The notes beneath the pieces are model-generated. The model searched no databases. It was not told the origin of the DNA and saw only the letters and a program-made list of their open reading frames with translations. From a virus: a stretch of DNA of 44,574 bases. The translations under genes were made by a program, and so were the position numbers. The stretch is taken from IMG/VR virus record IMGVR_UViG_3300008448_000175, positions 1-44,574 of that record, one strand, 5' to 3'. Shown piece by piece: positions 19,098-27,984 of the stretch. Every line of letters begins with the position of its first letter. Within the stretch, counting starts at the first letter, position 1.

Positions 19098-21170
19098 ATG
19101 CCATATATTGTTAATTTTACAGACAAAGACAACAAGTTACCAATCACGGTATACGATAATACTTCCAGCACAGATACCAGTTTGACATTTCCTGGTAGAA
19201 ATGTCACAGGCTACGGTCAGACAATAGCTGAAAATTTCCTAGCACTGTTAGAAAATTTTGCCAAAGAAACACAGCCGGTGAACCCTGTTGAGGGTCAGTT
19301 GTGGTATAATACCACTGACGGTGTTCTTCAGTTATGGGACAGTACCGCCTGGAAAGCAGCCAGCAACATTCAAAAAGGTGGAGTTGAACCTTCTACCGAA
19401 CAGTCAAAAGTTGGAGAACTATGGGTAGACACAACTAATCAACAACTGTATGTTTACAGTGGCACACGCTGGATTCTAGTAGGACCTAACTTTTCAACAG
19501 GATTACGAAGCGGCCCCATAGTGGAATCTATTACAGATTCTGATAACGTATCTAGAGTGGTACTGATATTTTACATCGAAGATATCCCGGTAATTATATT
19601 CAGCAAGGATAGTTTTACTCCGAAATTATCTCTTTCAGGATTTATTACCATTAAGTCCGGTCTAAACATCACAGAAAATAATATTGGTCTTGGTGGATTT
19701 GATACCAAAATATATGGAGCTGCGACGTCTGCCGAATCGTTGATTGTTTCAGATGTTGAAATTCCCGCAGCTAAATTCCTGCGTTCTGATATCGTCAATA
19801 CTACTGAATTTGGCATCAATGTTAGAAATAATCAAGGCATCACTATTGGAGTCAACGGCACATTCAGTCTTACCACATCTGATGTGGCCTCTAGAATTTA
19901 TGATTCAACTCCAGGTGGCAGTATTGATTTACAGATAAACAATGATGGTATTCCATCTACAGTACTACGAGTAATTGGTAACACAGTGGGCATCAATGTG
20001 TTATCGCCAGATGAAGCCTTACATGTTGATGGCAACATTAAAACTAATGGATCGTTAATACTTACAGGCACTACAGCAAGTTCTAATTTCAACAACGGTA
20101 CATTTAGAACAGCTGGCGGTGCTGCAATTACAAAAAACTTGCTGGTAGGTGACGGTCTTAAAGTTATCGGAGTCAGCGAATTTGATAATACGCAGCCGGC
20201 TGCTACTGATTTTTATGACAGTGGTACAGTGTTGAAACGTTGGAAAAATGTCAGAACTAAAAATTTAATTGCTGAAACCATCGAAGGAGTACTGACCGGA
20301 AACATTGTTGGCAATGCATCTACAGCAACAAACTTAAAATTTACATCAACATTTAAAATGGAAGGAGATGTAACAGCTCCGTCTTTTATATTTGATGGCC
20401 AGGTGGGAGGAAATACCAAAACATTTACCACCACCTTGACTTCGGCATTGATTAGTAGCAAGGATGAACCTTTTCCTTTAATATCGACTCCGCTAGATAC
20501 CGTATTAGTTTTTCGACCCAGTCTTGGTCTGATCAAAGAAACACGAAACACTTTTGTTGCTGATTTAGCTGTGCCGATTGGCGCCATATTGCCTTATGCC
20601 GGAGCAGAAGCTCCATATGGATATGTATTGTGCGACGGCAGCGAACTTGAACAGACAAAATATTCCGACCTATATGATGTTATTGGCGTAACCTACAATG
20701 GAGTAACAGCTCTTAACGGTATCAATACGTTTAGGGTACCGGATCTTAGAGGTAGATTCCCGCTCGGAAAAGACAACATGGATAATGCCTTTACTGTGCC
20801 TAATAGCACAGGTGGCTTTATTGATGCAGGAGGTGGAAATGTAGATAGAGTATCTGGTACCGCTCCCGACAATCTTGGTGACAACGGTGGACAAAGTGCC
20901 AACACGCTTACTGTGTTGAATCTACCAGATCATGAACACAACATGAAAGGATCAACTGGACAGCAATATTTTGCGACTAGAGTAGATAGTGCTATTCCTA
21001 GTGATGTGGGATCTTTCTCAGAAAAAGGCCCAACTACTGTGGGACAAAGTCAATATATCCCCAGCTCGGGTGGTATTAAAACATCCGGCACACTGGGGCA
21101 AGAATTTTCAGTTATAAATCCGTTTTTGACATTGAATTATATTATTCATTCTGGTCCGCCAGCATTCTAA
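19098..21170 (+). CDS. Tail fibre protein with phage collar domain and HxH motif (paralog 1 of 4)
   Basis: This 690-residue protein starts with the N-terminal domain shared by the next three genes (GYGQTIAENFLALLENFA, then GQLWYN, LWVDTTNQQLYVYSG and a VGP turn; residues 1-140). The middle is beta-rich fibre sequence. Near residue 492 begins a phage tail collar domain (PIGAILPYAG, YGYVLCDGS, then VPDLRGRFPLGKD), followed by a Gly-rich region and LPDHEHN with H612 and H614. HxH pairs bind metal in the trimer axis of T4 gp12 and gp37 fibre tips. It ends in FLTLNYIIHSG, as collar proteins do. A short-tail-fibre or receptor-binding role is likely. A GAGG ribosome site precedes the ATG at 19098. 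Confidence 0.82.
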   Translation: MPYIVNFTDKDNKLPITVYDNTSSTDTSLTFPGRNVTGYGQTIAENFLALLENFAKETQPVNPVEGQLWYNTTDGVLQLWDSTAWKAASNIQKGGVEPSTEQSKVGELWVDTTNQQLYVYSGTRWILVGPNFSTGLRSGPIVESITDSDNVSRVVLIFYIEDIPVIIFSKDSFTPKLSLSGFITIKSGLNITENNIGLGGFDTKIYGAATSAESLIVSDVEIPAAKFLRSDIVNTTEFGINVRNNQGITIGVNGTFSLTTSDVASRIYDSTPGGSIDLQINNDGIPSTVLRVIGNTVGINVLSPDEALHVDGNIKTNGSLILTGTTASSNFNNGTFRTAGGAAITKNLLVGDGLKVIGVSEFDNTQPAATDFYDSGTVLKRWKNVRTKNLIAETIEGVLTGNIVGNASTATNLKFTSTFKMEGDVTAPSFIFDGQVGGNTKTFTTTLTSALISSKDEPFPLISTPLDTVLVFRPSLGLIKETRNTFVADLAVPIGAILPYAGAEAPYGYVLCDGSELEQTKYSDLYDVIGVTYNGVTALNGINTFRVPDLRGRFPLGKDNMDNAFTVPNSTGGFIDAGGGNVDRVSGTAPDNLGDNGGQSANTLTVLNLPDHEHNMKGSTGQQYFATRVDSAIPSDVGSFSEKGPTTVGQSQYIPSSGGIKTSGTLGQEFSVINPFLTLNYIIHSGPPAF

Positions 21171-21181
21171 GGTAAAAACAA

Positions 21182-23020
21182 ATGGCATATACAATTAACA
21201 AAACTGACGGAACAATTTTAGCCACAGTGGCAGACGGTCAGATAGATGAGTTATCAACAGATCTTACACTCATAGGAAAAAACTACAGCGGCTTTGGTGA
21301 ATCAATTAATGAAAATTTTGTCAAACTGCTGGAAAATTTTTCCAGCTCTAGCCAACCTACAAGTCCTATCAGAGGACAAATTTGGTTTGATGTAAGCGAA
21401 TTAAAATTAAAAGTCTACAGTGGAACAGGTTTTGTGCCAGTGAGCTCTGCCACAATATCCAGTCAACAACCTTTGAATCTAGGTGTAGGAGATCTATGGT
21501 TCAATGATTTGGCAAAACAGTTGTATTTCTTTGACGGTTCAAACACTATATTATTAGGACCAGATTATTCTGTGCTTCAAGGTATTAGTGGACTAAAGGT
21601 AGTGAATATTTTAGACTCATTAAATCAAAATCGAGTAGTGGTATACCTCTATACCAACGGCATATTGCTAGGTATTTTTTCCAAAGATGCATTCACTCCC
21701 AAATTGCCTATCGACGGATTTAGTGGTAGTATCATACCTGGATTCAGCGCAGGAACATTGGCTGGTTTAAAGTTTAATGTTACTGTGACAAACAGTGAAA
21801 AACTTGGAGGTCAGACTGCGAGCCTATATGTTAGAAACGATACAAGTAATATTGTTAACGGCCAGATTATTATTTCATCAAACTTAGGGTTGATTATTGG
21901 AGATGCAAACCAAGGACAGTTTCAAGTTCAAGATGGTAATTTAATAATTGCTAACATCGCTTCAAACAAACAGATGACTTTCAACGTTAGACGAGATGTT
22001 ATCGCAGAAGCAGCAATCAATATAGAAGCTGATGCTCGTCGAATTGATTTATATGATGGATTTCCTACCAGTGAAGTACAAATAGGTGGAAGTCTCACAG
22101 TGCAGGGAGACCTTACTGTGAACGGAAACGTGGTCACAGTGAATACCAGCACAGTAACCATTGAAGATAAGAACATAGTGTTGGCCAAACAAACTGGTAT
22201 TGTACCCACAGATACAAATGCAGCTGGCGGAGGTGTAGTACTACAAGGAGCCGCCAGCCATGTATTTTTATGGCACGATGTAGGTCAAGCAGCACAGGCC
22301 ACTAGCGGGACTGCAACTGCTGAAGGCTACAATGATGCTATTCCTGCATTAGCCAGTGCTGCGTGGACCAGTTCAGAACACATAAATCTAGCCACAGGTA
22401 AAGAATTTAAAATTGACGGAGTAACTGTGTTGTCGGGTACATCACTTGGTCCAGGTATAACTAGTATTCCGGGTGTAACCAGCTTCGGTGTGCAAACACA
22501 ACTATCTGTAGATAGCCTATATCTCAATGATGCCGCTATACAGGTAACAACATCAAACACCGATTTATCGTTGCTTATCAACGGCACAGGCGGTCTTAAT
22601 TTAGGCAGCAAAAAGATCAAATCAGTAGCAGACCCAACTTCTGCACAAGATGCTGCCACAAAAAATTATGTTGATAATACCATCAAAGCTAGAAGTATTG
22701 TACTCAGCCTGGATATATCTGACGGTATTTCTAATGCAGGTATTGCTACATTATTAGAGCAGATTGCACCGGTAGCAGAGTACAACAACGGTACCATTGC
22801 TAGAGTGTTGTGTTCACTGTTGATCAACAGCACCACTAATCTTGACATCAATCCATTGCTGTCAACCTCTTCAACAGAATTTGTGACTCCAACAGGTACA
22901 GCGTTTGGATTGAATAACATTAGTTTCACTACCGCCACAGTGGCAGCGCCTGGGCTGATTGTTTCAAGGATAGTCAAAACATTCCAGATTATTTCTGGCG
23001 CATGGGTATTTGTATCTTAA
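21182..23020 (+). CDS. Tail fibre/structural protein (paralog 2 of 4)
   Basis: The 612-residue product carries the shared N-terminal domain (GFGESINENFVKLLENF, GQIWFD, GDLWFNDLAKQLYFFDG, LLGPDYS), aligning with the first 140-180 residues of its neighbours. The middle has fibre-like strands (GDLTVNGNVVTVN, IEDKNIVLAK) and near residues 479-500 a PTSAQDAATKNYVD motif that is very common in phage tail fibres just before the shaft ends. The last 110 residues form a separate domain unlike the collar of paralog 1 or the C-termini of paralogs 3 and 4. The ATG has an AAGG ribosome site 12 bases after the previous stop. The C-terminal domain probably gives target specificity. Confidence 0.75.
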   Translation: MAYTINKTDGTILATVADGQIDELSTDLTLIGKNYSGFGESINENFVKLLENFSSSSQPTSPIRGQIWFDVSELKLKVYSGTGFVPVSSATISSQQPLNLGVGDLWFNDLAKQLYFFDGSNTILLGPDYSVLQGISGLKVVNILDSLNQNRVVVYLYTNGILLGIFSKDAFTPKLPIDGFSGSIIPGFSAGTLAGLKFNVTVTNSEKLGGQTASLYVRNDTSNIVNGQIIISSNLGLIIGDANQGQFQVQDGNLIIANIASNKQMTFNVRRDVIAEAAINIEADARRIDLYDGFPTSEVQIGGSLTVQGDLTVNGNVVTVNTSTVTIEDKNIVLAKQTGIVPTDTNAAGGGVVLQGAASHVFLWHDVGQAAQATSGTATAEGYNDAIPALASAAWTSSEHINLATGKEFKIDGVTVLSGTSLGPGITSIPGVTSFGVQTQLSVDSLYLNDAAIQVTTSNTDLSLLINGTGGLNLGSKKIKSVADPTSAQDAATKNYVDNTIKARSIVLSLDISDGISNAGIATLLEQIAPVAEYNNGTIARVLCSLLINSTTNLDINPLLSTSSTEFVTPTGTAFGLNNISFTTATVAAPGLIVSRIVKTFQIISGAWVFVS

Positions 23021-23022
23021 TG

Positions 23023-23030
23023 GTTAAATA
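23023..23030 (+). promoter_or_regulatory. Late-promoter-like motif GTTAAATA
   Basis: GTTAAATA lies in the 26-base gap before the gene at 23047 and is identical to the motif ahead of gp6. It is followed by an ACGGAG ribosome site at 23035-23040. It is one base from the NATAAATA consensus. Confidence 0.4.
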
Positions 23031-23046
23031 TGTAACGGAGCGATAA

Positions 23047-24864
23047 ATGGCATATATCATAAACAGATTTAGCGGTCAGCAATTAGTAGTGCTAGAAGAT
23101 GGCACACTAGATACCTCAACCAGTCTAGGATTGCTTGGCAGAAACTATACTGGCTATGGTGAAACACAAAATGAGAATTTTTTGTTTCTGCTTGAAAATT
23201 TTGCCAATGACAATCCACCGTCTAGACCAATCACAGGACAAACATGGTATAACACCGATATTGGCGCACTGAATGTTTATAATGGTACAGCCTGGACTCC
23301 TGTAGGATCTGCTGTTATCAGTGACACTGAGCCAGAAGGATTCGACGGCGGCATTTGGTACAAAGATATCACAGATCAACTGTTTGTATATGATTCTGGA
23401 TTATGGAAATTAATAGGACCCGAAGCCATTGAAGGCTTTGGTATGACTAAAGTTCTAGCTGAAAAAATTAGGGATAGTAATGGCACTGAACATGCGGCCC
23501 TCAAGGTAGTAGTAGATGGCACAGTGTTGGCAGTGTGTGTTGATGATGCGTTTACTATAGATGATGCCAACGCAATACCTGGATTTTCAATCTTACAGGC
23601 AGGAACCAATATTTCAACCGCCAGGCCAGTCATTGGGTCACTGGTGGGAAATGCAGAATCTGCTAGTAAATTGAATCCTGGTAGAACTATAAATGGTGTG
23701 TATTTCGATGGTCAAACAGACATCGCAATTACATCAAACACAACTAATACATTAACAAGAGGCACCTATCTAACTGGTGCAAACTTTAATGGCTCAACAG
23801 CCACTACTTGGAGTGTAGATGCCAGTCCCAATAATGTTATAGGCAAAATTGTGGCTAGAGACAGTGCCGGAGATTTTTCCGCAGGCACAATCACTGCTAA
23901 TTTGCTCGGTAATGTCTCTGGAAATGTAACCACTGCTAGCGGAACCAGTACTTTCAACATAGTATCAGCCAACGAATTCATAGGAGCCACGCTATCTGGC
24001 AACGCATTTACAGCCACAAAATTACAAACAGCAAGAACAATCAACACGGTACTGTTTGATGGCAGTGCAAATATCACAGTACCTGCAGACGGTAACACAT
24101 TGACGGGCACACAATTGGCAGTCAACATAGTAGATTCTCATCTTACTAATGTGGGAACACTATCTTCTCTAGACGTAGCTGGCGCAACCGGTATCACACT
24201 CGGAGGACCTAGCACCAGTGTGGCGCCTTTGAGAATATACTTAGACGCATCTACAATACCAACATTACATTCACGTAATTCTGGAATACGTTTCACAATT
24301 CTTGATCCAACACAACCGTCAAGTACGGCTGCAATCTCTATGGTAAATGCAGCCACGGCGTTAGCGTTAGGAGGGCTCAATGCTCCAGCTATGATCCCAG
24401 TGAATACTGCTACTACTGATCTAGGAATATCCACTGCAAAATGGAACAACGTGCATGCCAACTTTTTTGTAGGCACAGCCACTGCTGCACAATACGCAGA
24501 TCTTGCTGAAAAATACGTAGCAGATCAAGAATATGAGCCTGGTACAGTACTTGAATTCGGCGGTGAATTTGAAGTAACTCTAGCAGAAGACGGATCAAAT
24601 AGATTGGCTGGTATTGTATCAACAGCGCCTGCATATCTAATGAACAGCGAATGTGTAGGTACATATGTAGTTGCCCTTGCATTACAGGGTAGAGCACCTT
24701 GCAAAGTTAGAGGAAAAATATCCAAAGGCGATATGCTGATGAGTGCAGGTGACGGATATGCTAGAAAAGCAATCAGTCCTCAAATAGGTACAATTATAGG
24801 CAAAGCACTAGCAGATTTTGATGGTGTAAATGGTGTTATAGAAGTAGCAGTAGGCAGAGTTTAA
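23047..24864 (+). CDS. Tail fibre/structural protein (paralog 3 of 4)
   Basis: This 605-residue protein opens with the shared N-terminal domain (GYGETQNENFLFLLENFA, GQTWYN, GIWYKDITDQLFVYDSG, LIGPEAI). The middle shows repeated short fibre elements (ASKLNPGRTINGVYFDG, ATKLQTARTINTVLFDG, and LLGNVSGNVT-type stretches), consistent with a trimeric shaft. From about residue 477 it has a C-terminal domain starting TATAAQYADLAEKY that continues through VLEFGGEFEVT to the end and is shared with paralog 4. I recall this ending from many marine phage fibres; a link to a peptidase G2 or chaperone-type domain is possible but untested. The ATG is preceded by ACGGAG. Confidence 0.75.
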   Translation: MAYIINRFSGQQLVVLEDGTLDTSTSLGLLGRNYTGYGETQNENFLFLLENFANDNPPSRPITGQTWYNTDIGALNVYNGTAWTPVGSAVISDTEPEGFDGGIWYKDITDQLFVYDSGLWKLIGPEAIEGFGMTKVLAEKIRDSNGTEHAALKVVVDGTVLAVCVDDAFTIDDANAIPGFSILQAGTNISTARPVIGSLVGNAESASKLNPGRTINGVYFDGQTDIAITSNTTNTLTRGTYLTGANFNGSTATTWSVDASPNNVIGKIVARDSAGDFSAGTITANLLGNVSGNVTTASGTSTFNIVSANEFIGATLSGNAFTATKLQTARTINTVLFDGSANITVPADGNTLTGTQLAVNIVDSHLTNVGTLSSLDVAGATGITLGGPSTSVAPLRIYLDASTIPTLHSRNSGIRFTILDPTQPSSTAAISMVNAATALALGGLNAPAMIPVNTATTDLGISTAKWNNVHANFFVGTATAAQYADLAEKYVADQEYEPGTVLEFGGEFEVTLAEDGSNRLAGIVSTAPAYLMNSECVGTYVVALALQGRAPCKVRGKISKGDMLMSAGDGYARKAISPQIGTIIGKALADFDGVNGVIEVAVGRV

Positions 24865-24878
24865 ATGGGTGTATTTAC

Positions 24879-24886
24879 GATAAATA
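24879..24886 (+). promoter_or_regulatory. Late promoter motif GATAAATA
   Basis: GATAAATA is an exact NATAAATA match in the 44-base gap between paralogs 3 and 4. A weak ACGGAG ribosome site follows at 24896-24901, eight bases before the ATG at 24909. The placement gives an ordinary leader of about 17 bases. Confidence 0.6.
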
Positions 24887-24908
24887 ATAGTTACAACGGA
24901 GTTGATCA

Positions 24909-26666
24909 ATGGCATATCAAGTAGACAAATTTAATGGAACGTTCTTAGTCTCTGTCGACGACGGTACCATTGATACCACCACTGATTTGCGTTTTGTAGG
25001 TAAAAATTACGCTGGCTACGGCGAAGTACAGAACGAGAATTTCTTACATTTGCTGGAAAACTTTGCCAATACATCGGCCCCTCCAAAAAGAATAACTGGT
25101 CAAATTTGGTATGACAGCGGCCTAAAAAAACTTCGGTTCTACGACGGCACAAAGTTTAGAACAGCCAGCGGCGCAGAGATAGGTCCTACCCCTCCCAGCG
25201 GATTGCAGGCCGGTGATTTTTGGTTTGATACCGGAGCCGAACAACTGTATGCCTATACTGGCACTGAATTTGTATTAATTGGCCCTGAAACCCTGCCTGA
25301 TCTAGGCGCATCGGCAGTACAGGCGCAGGTAGTCAAAGACACCCTTAACAACAATCATACCATAGTAAAATTTCAATCTGGCGGTGATGTAATATCAATC
25401 GTCAGCAAAGATGCATTCACCCTAAATAGCGTTTTAAATCCTATAACAGGATTCTCAGTGATCAAGAAAGGTGTCAATCTAGTCAACACCAACGGCACTA
25501 CCGGAGTAACAACTACAGATCACTATTTTTGGGGATCAGCAAGCAATGCATTGAGATTAGGCGGTTATGCTGCCAGCGAATATATTAGAATAGGTGAGGT
25601 ATCCTTTACTAATGCAATTGCTTTCGCCGATGCTGGCCTTACAGTAGGTGATCAAAATGATTTAAGAATCCGTGTTGAAAACGGTGATGAACCCATTATT
25701 GAAAACAGATTAGGCAATACTATAACCTTGAGAATACGAGTATCGGACAGTGATCTTCGTAATGTTGGTATTGTAACTGCAAATGGCATGATTCCAGGCA
25801 CAGACAATTTCTTTACTCTTGGTTCTGCTGTTTCTAAGTGGGCTAACGTGCATTCAACCACATTCACAGGGGCATTAACTGGTAATGTAACCGGAAATAC
25901 CACAGGCGTACACAAAGGTAATATACTTGCTGACGACAATTCTGTGGCCTATACCGCGGTTACAAAAATATTTTCAGGCAATTTCTCGGGAACACTCACA
26001 GGCAATGTGATAGGTTCAGTTACAGGTACAGCCACTAACGCTTTGTCTTTGAACAGTCTAGTTGGAGAACTTGGTGCAGTAGCAACTTCTGTGGCTCTGC
26101 GAGATAGCAGTGGTAACATCACTGCTACTAGATTTATCGGAGTCGTAGATAAATCAGATAGAACTAGAATAAATGACGCAGCAGTAGACACAGACCCTAA
26201 TTACAGATCTGCTAAAACCACAAAAACAGCTAACACAATTGCAGCTAGAGACGGTTCAGGAAATCTATTGGCCAATACCTTTGACGGTACAGCAACCGCA
26301 GCGCAATATGCAGATCTTGCTGAAAAATATCTAGCAGATAAAGAATATGAAGTGGGCACAGTAGTATGTATTGGTGGTGTAAAAGAAATTACAGCAGCCA
26401 CATATGGTAATAGAGCTATCGGTATTGTGTCAGGTAAGCCAGGTTTCATAATGAATTCGCAATTAGATGGTGGCACATTGGTTGCACTAAAAGGTCGTGT
26501 GCCTGTAAAAGTACAAGGTACAGTTAAGAAAGGGGACAAGTTGGTCCCTGCTCAAAATATGTTTGGCGCAGCATCGGCTGCAGACAAATCTGATACAGAT
26601 TATTTTGCTATAGCTCTTCAAGACCACCAGTCTGGTTCAGGTGTTATAGAAGCATTGGTATTATAA
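24909..26666 (+). CDS. Tail fibre/structural protein (paralog 4 of 4)
   Basis: The 585-residue product has the shared N-terminal domain (GYGEVQNENFLHLLENFA, GQIWYDSG, GDFWFDTGAEQLYAYTG, LIGPETL). It is followed by fibre repeats (FTGALTGNVTGNTTG, FSGTLTGNVIGSVTG) and, from about residue 460, the TATAAQYADLAEKY C-terminal domain shared with paralog 3. In that C-terminal region a run of 20 bases (GCAGATCTTGCTGAAAAATA) at 26310 is identical to one at 24496, so the two genes could recombine there. It has its own late promoter motif. Its role is inferred as another fibre or fibre-attachment subunit of the baseplate. Confidence 0.75.
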   Translation: MAYQVDKFNGTFLVSVDDGTIDTTTDLRFVGKNYAGYGEVQNENFLHLLENFANTSAPPKRITGQIWYDSGLKKLRFYDGTKFRTASGAEIGPTPPSGLQAGDFWFDTGAEQLYAYTGTEFVLIGPETLPDLGASAVQAQVVKDTLNNNHTIVKFQSGGDVISIVSKDAFTLNSVLNPITGFSVIKKGVNLVNTNGTTGVTTTDHYFWGSASNALRLGGYAASEYIRIGEVSFTNAIAFADAGLTVGDQNDLRIRVENGDEPIIENRLGNTITLRIRVSDSDLRNVGIVTANGMIPGTDNFFTLGSAVSKWANVHSTTFTGALTGNVTGNTTGVHKGNILADDNSVAYTAVTKIFSGNFSGTLTGNVIGSVTGTATNALSLNSLVGELGAVATSVALRDSSGNITATRFIGVVDKSDRTRINDAAVDTDPNYRSAKTTKTANTIAARDGSGNLLANTFDGTATAAQYADLAEKYLADKEYEVGTVVCIGGVKEITAATYGNRAIGIVSGKPGFIMNSQLDGGTLVALKGRVPVKVQGTVKKGDKLVPAQNMFGAASAADKSDTDYFAIALQDHQSGSGVIEALVL

Positions 26667-26675
26667 GGAAAATTT

Positions 26676-27578
26676 ATGGCAATCGGTGATTTTATTACTG
26701 CAACTGATTATAACACAATCAGAACAAAAATATTCAATGTAATGTCCACAGGAGCTGGTAATTTTGGTTACGGCCAAACCGTATTTAGTTCTTTGGTAGC
26801 AGCTGGGAATTCAGTAACAAAGACTCAATGGGATGCCTTGAGATATGACATCTATAATGCGTTATTACATCAAACAGGATCGGGCGCAGTATTGACCACA
26901 GTGGCTGTAGGCGACGTAGTAAGATATGGTGCCAGCCAACCTAATTTTCAATATGACACCTTTGCTGATCAAGCAACTACAAATAGATTTGATCTAGGTA
27001 CAGGACAATTTGTCACAGAGGCCATTGACAACAAAACATTCACATCTTCCTGGGTAAATTCTTTAACTGCCACTGTTACTGTTACATTTTCTACAGCTGA
27101 GGAGGCTAGATTCTTTTTTAATGCCGGTGGAAAAATTCGATTCGCCAGCTCAAGAACAGGCGGATCAGCCGAAGCACAAAACACATCTTGGAGCAATCTG
27201 CTCAGCAGCGCAGGTACACAGACATTTGTCGGCGGCCCAGCAGGCATAAATTTCTTTTCACTTACGAACTCTTATCAAACATTTTATACTGCAAGCGGTA
27301 GTTCGGCCTATGCTGCCAATCAGTGGAAACTAGAAGCGTTATGCAACGTCAGTAGCAATACTACAGGAACTGCCAATGTTATCACTTTCCGAGTGAGTTG
27401 GTTAGACAATTACTTTGATCCCGGTCCAAATCCAAATCCGCCCCCAGGCGACCTAGTAGACGGTACTCTTACGCTTACAGTTGATCAAGTTCGCCCTGCT
27501 GGATTTCTACAGCCCAGCGGTACCTTTACTATTATCGCACCAAGCTCTTCAGTAGTCAGCGCAATCAGCGGCTCATAA
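26676..27578 (+). CDS. Virion structural protein with Pro-rich linker and C-terminal beta domain
   Basis: This 300-residue protein begins MAIGDFITATDYNTIRTKIF, a start I recall from structural proteins of marine T4-like phages. Residues 1-70 are helical, about 90-250 are beta-rich (NRFDLGTGQFVTEA, SFTNSYQTFY-like strands), then a DPGPNPNPPPGD linker leads to a final 40-residue segment ending in ISGS. There are no cysteine clusters or membrane segments; one Cys lies in ALCNVSS. An AAGGA ribosome site supports the ATG. It closes the structural run, 23 bases before a late promoter. A tail-tip or fibre-associated role is inferred from position only. Confidence 0.65.
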   Translation: MAIGDFITATDYNTIRTKIFNVMSTGAGNFGYGQTVFSSLVAAGNSVTKTQWDALRYDIYNALLHQTGSGAVLTTVAVGDVVRYGASQPNFQYDTFADQATTNRFDLGTGQFVTEAIDNKTFTSSWVNSLTATVTVTFSTAEEARFFFNAGGKIRFASSRTGGSAEAQNTSWSNLLSSAGTQTFVGGPAGINFFSLTNSYQTFYTASGSSAYAANQWKLEALCNVSSNTTGTANVITFRVSWLDNYFDPGPNPNPPPGDLVDGTLTLTVDQVRPAGFLQPSGTFTIIAPSSSVVSAISGS

Positions 27579-27600
27579 TTTTACCTCTCGAAACACAGTA

Positions 27601-27608
27601 CATAAATA
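27601..27608 (+). promoter_or_regulatory. Late promoter motif CATAAATA opening the glycosyltransferase/radical SAM operon
   Basis: CATAAATA matches NATAAATA exactly and lies in the 55-base gap after the structural genes. No other late-promoter match was noticed in the short gene junctions before 36868, where genes overlap or abut, so this motif probably drives the whole ten-gene run. Confidence 0.65.
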
Positions 27609-27623
27609 ATGTGCGTGTTTTAT

Positions 27624-27630
27624 AGGAGGT
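27624..27630 (+). promoter_or_regulatory. Strong ribosome binding site AGGAGGT
   Basis: AGGAGGT is the fullest ribosome-site match noted in the window and ends three bases before the ATG at 27634. It fixes that start and suggests high translation of the first gene of the operon, with coupling into the next gene. Confidence 0.75.
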
Positions 27631-27633
27631 AAC

Positions 27634-27984
27634 ATGGACGGTCGTTTAAAAGCAGCCTTAGATTTTTCAAACTACAGGCAAACACTCACAATCCAGCGTA
27701 AGCAGCTCAAAGAAAAAATTGATGCAAAGATGACCTACGGTCATAATGGCGGAATATTCAAGATAGATCGCTCTCTAATCAATTTTGTTCAGCTGCTAAT
27801 TGATAGCGAAAGAATTGAAGAAGTTCCTTTGCTAGACTCAAACGATACTCCAATTTTGATTAAAAATATGAATGAGTTTAAAGAAGAAATATTAGATAGA
27901 TATTTTACTGCTGTTTACGAATATTATGAACAACATGAAACTTTAAAAAAATCTCGCTCCGTTGAAAAATTGTTAGATCTATGA
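27634..27984 (+). CDS. Conserved small phage protein of unknown function
   Basis: The product is 116 residues, mostly helical and charged, with no signal peptide or membrane segment. The N-terminus MDGRLKAALDFSNYRQTL and the block MTYGHNGGIFKIDRSLINFV recall a hypothetical protein found in many cyanophage genomes. It is the first gene of the late operon and has the best ribosome site in the window, so it may be made in quantity. Its stop overlaps the next start as ATGA. I assign no function; a structural or assembly role is possible given its strong late expression signals. Confidence 0.65.
   Translation: MDGRLKAALDFSNYRQTLTIQRKQLKEKIDAKMTYGHNGGIFKIDRSLINFVQLLIDSERIEEVPLLDSNDTPILIKNMNEFKEEILDRYFTAVYEYYEQHETLKKSRSVEKLLDL

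Noticed and set aside
20213-20587. Minus-strand 124-residue frame inside the collar fibre gene
   Set aside because: It lies wholly antisense to a clear fibre gene, without a ribosome site, and its sequence has no domain features.
23766-24482. Two minus-strand frames of 114-120 residues inside paralog 3
   Set aside because: They are antisense to repetitive fibre sequence, are Val/Ala/Leu-rich in a way expected from reversed Thr/Asn/Gly codons, and carry no start signals.
27579-27600. Intrinsic terminator between the structural genes and the late operon
   Set aside because: The gap shows no stable stem followed by a T-run.
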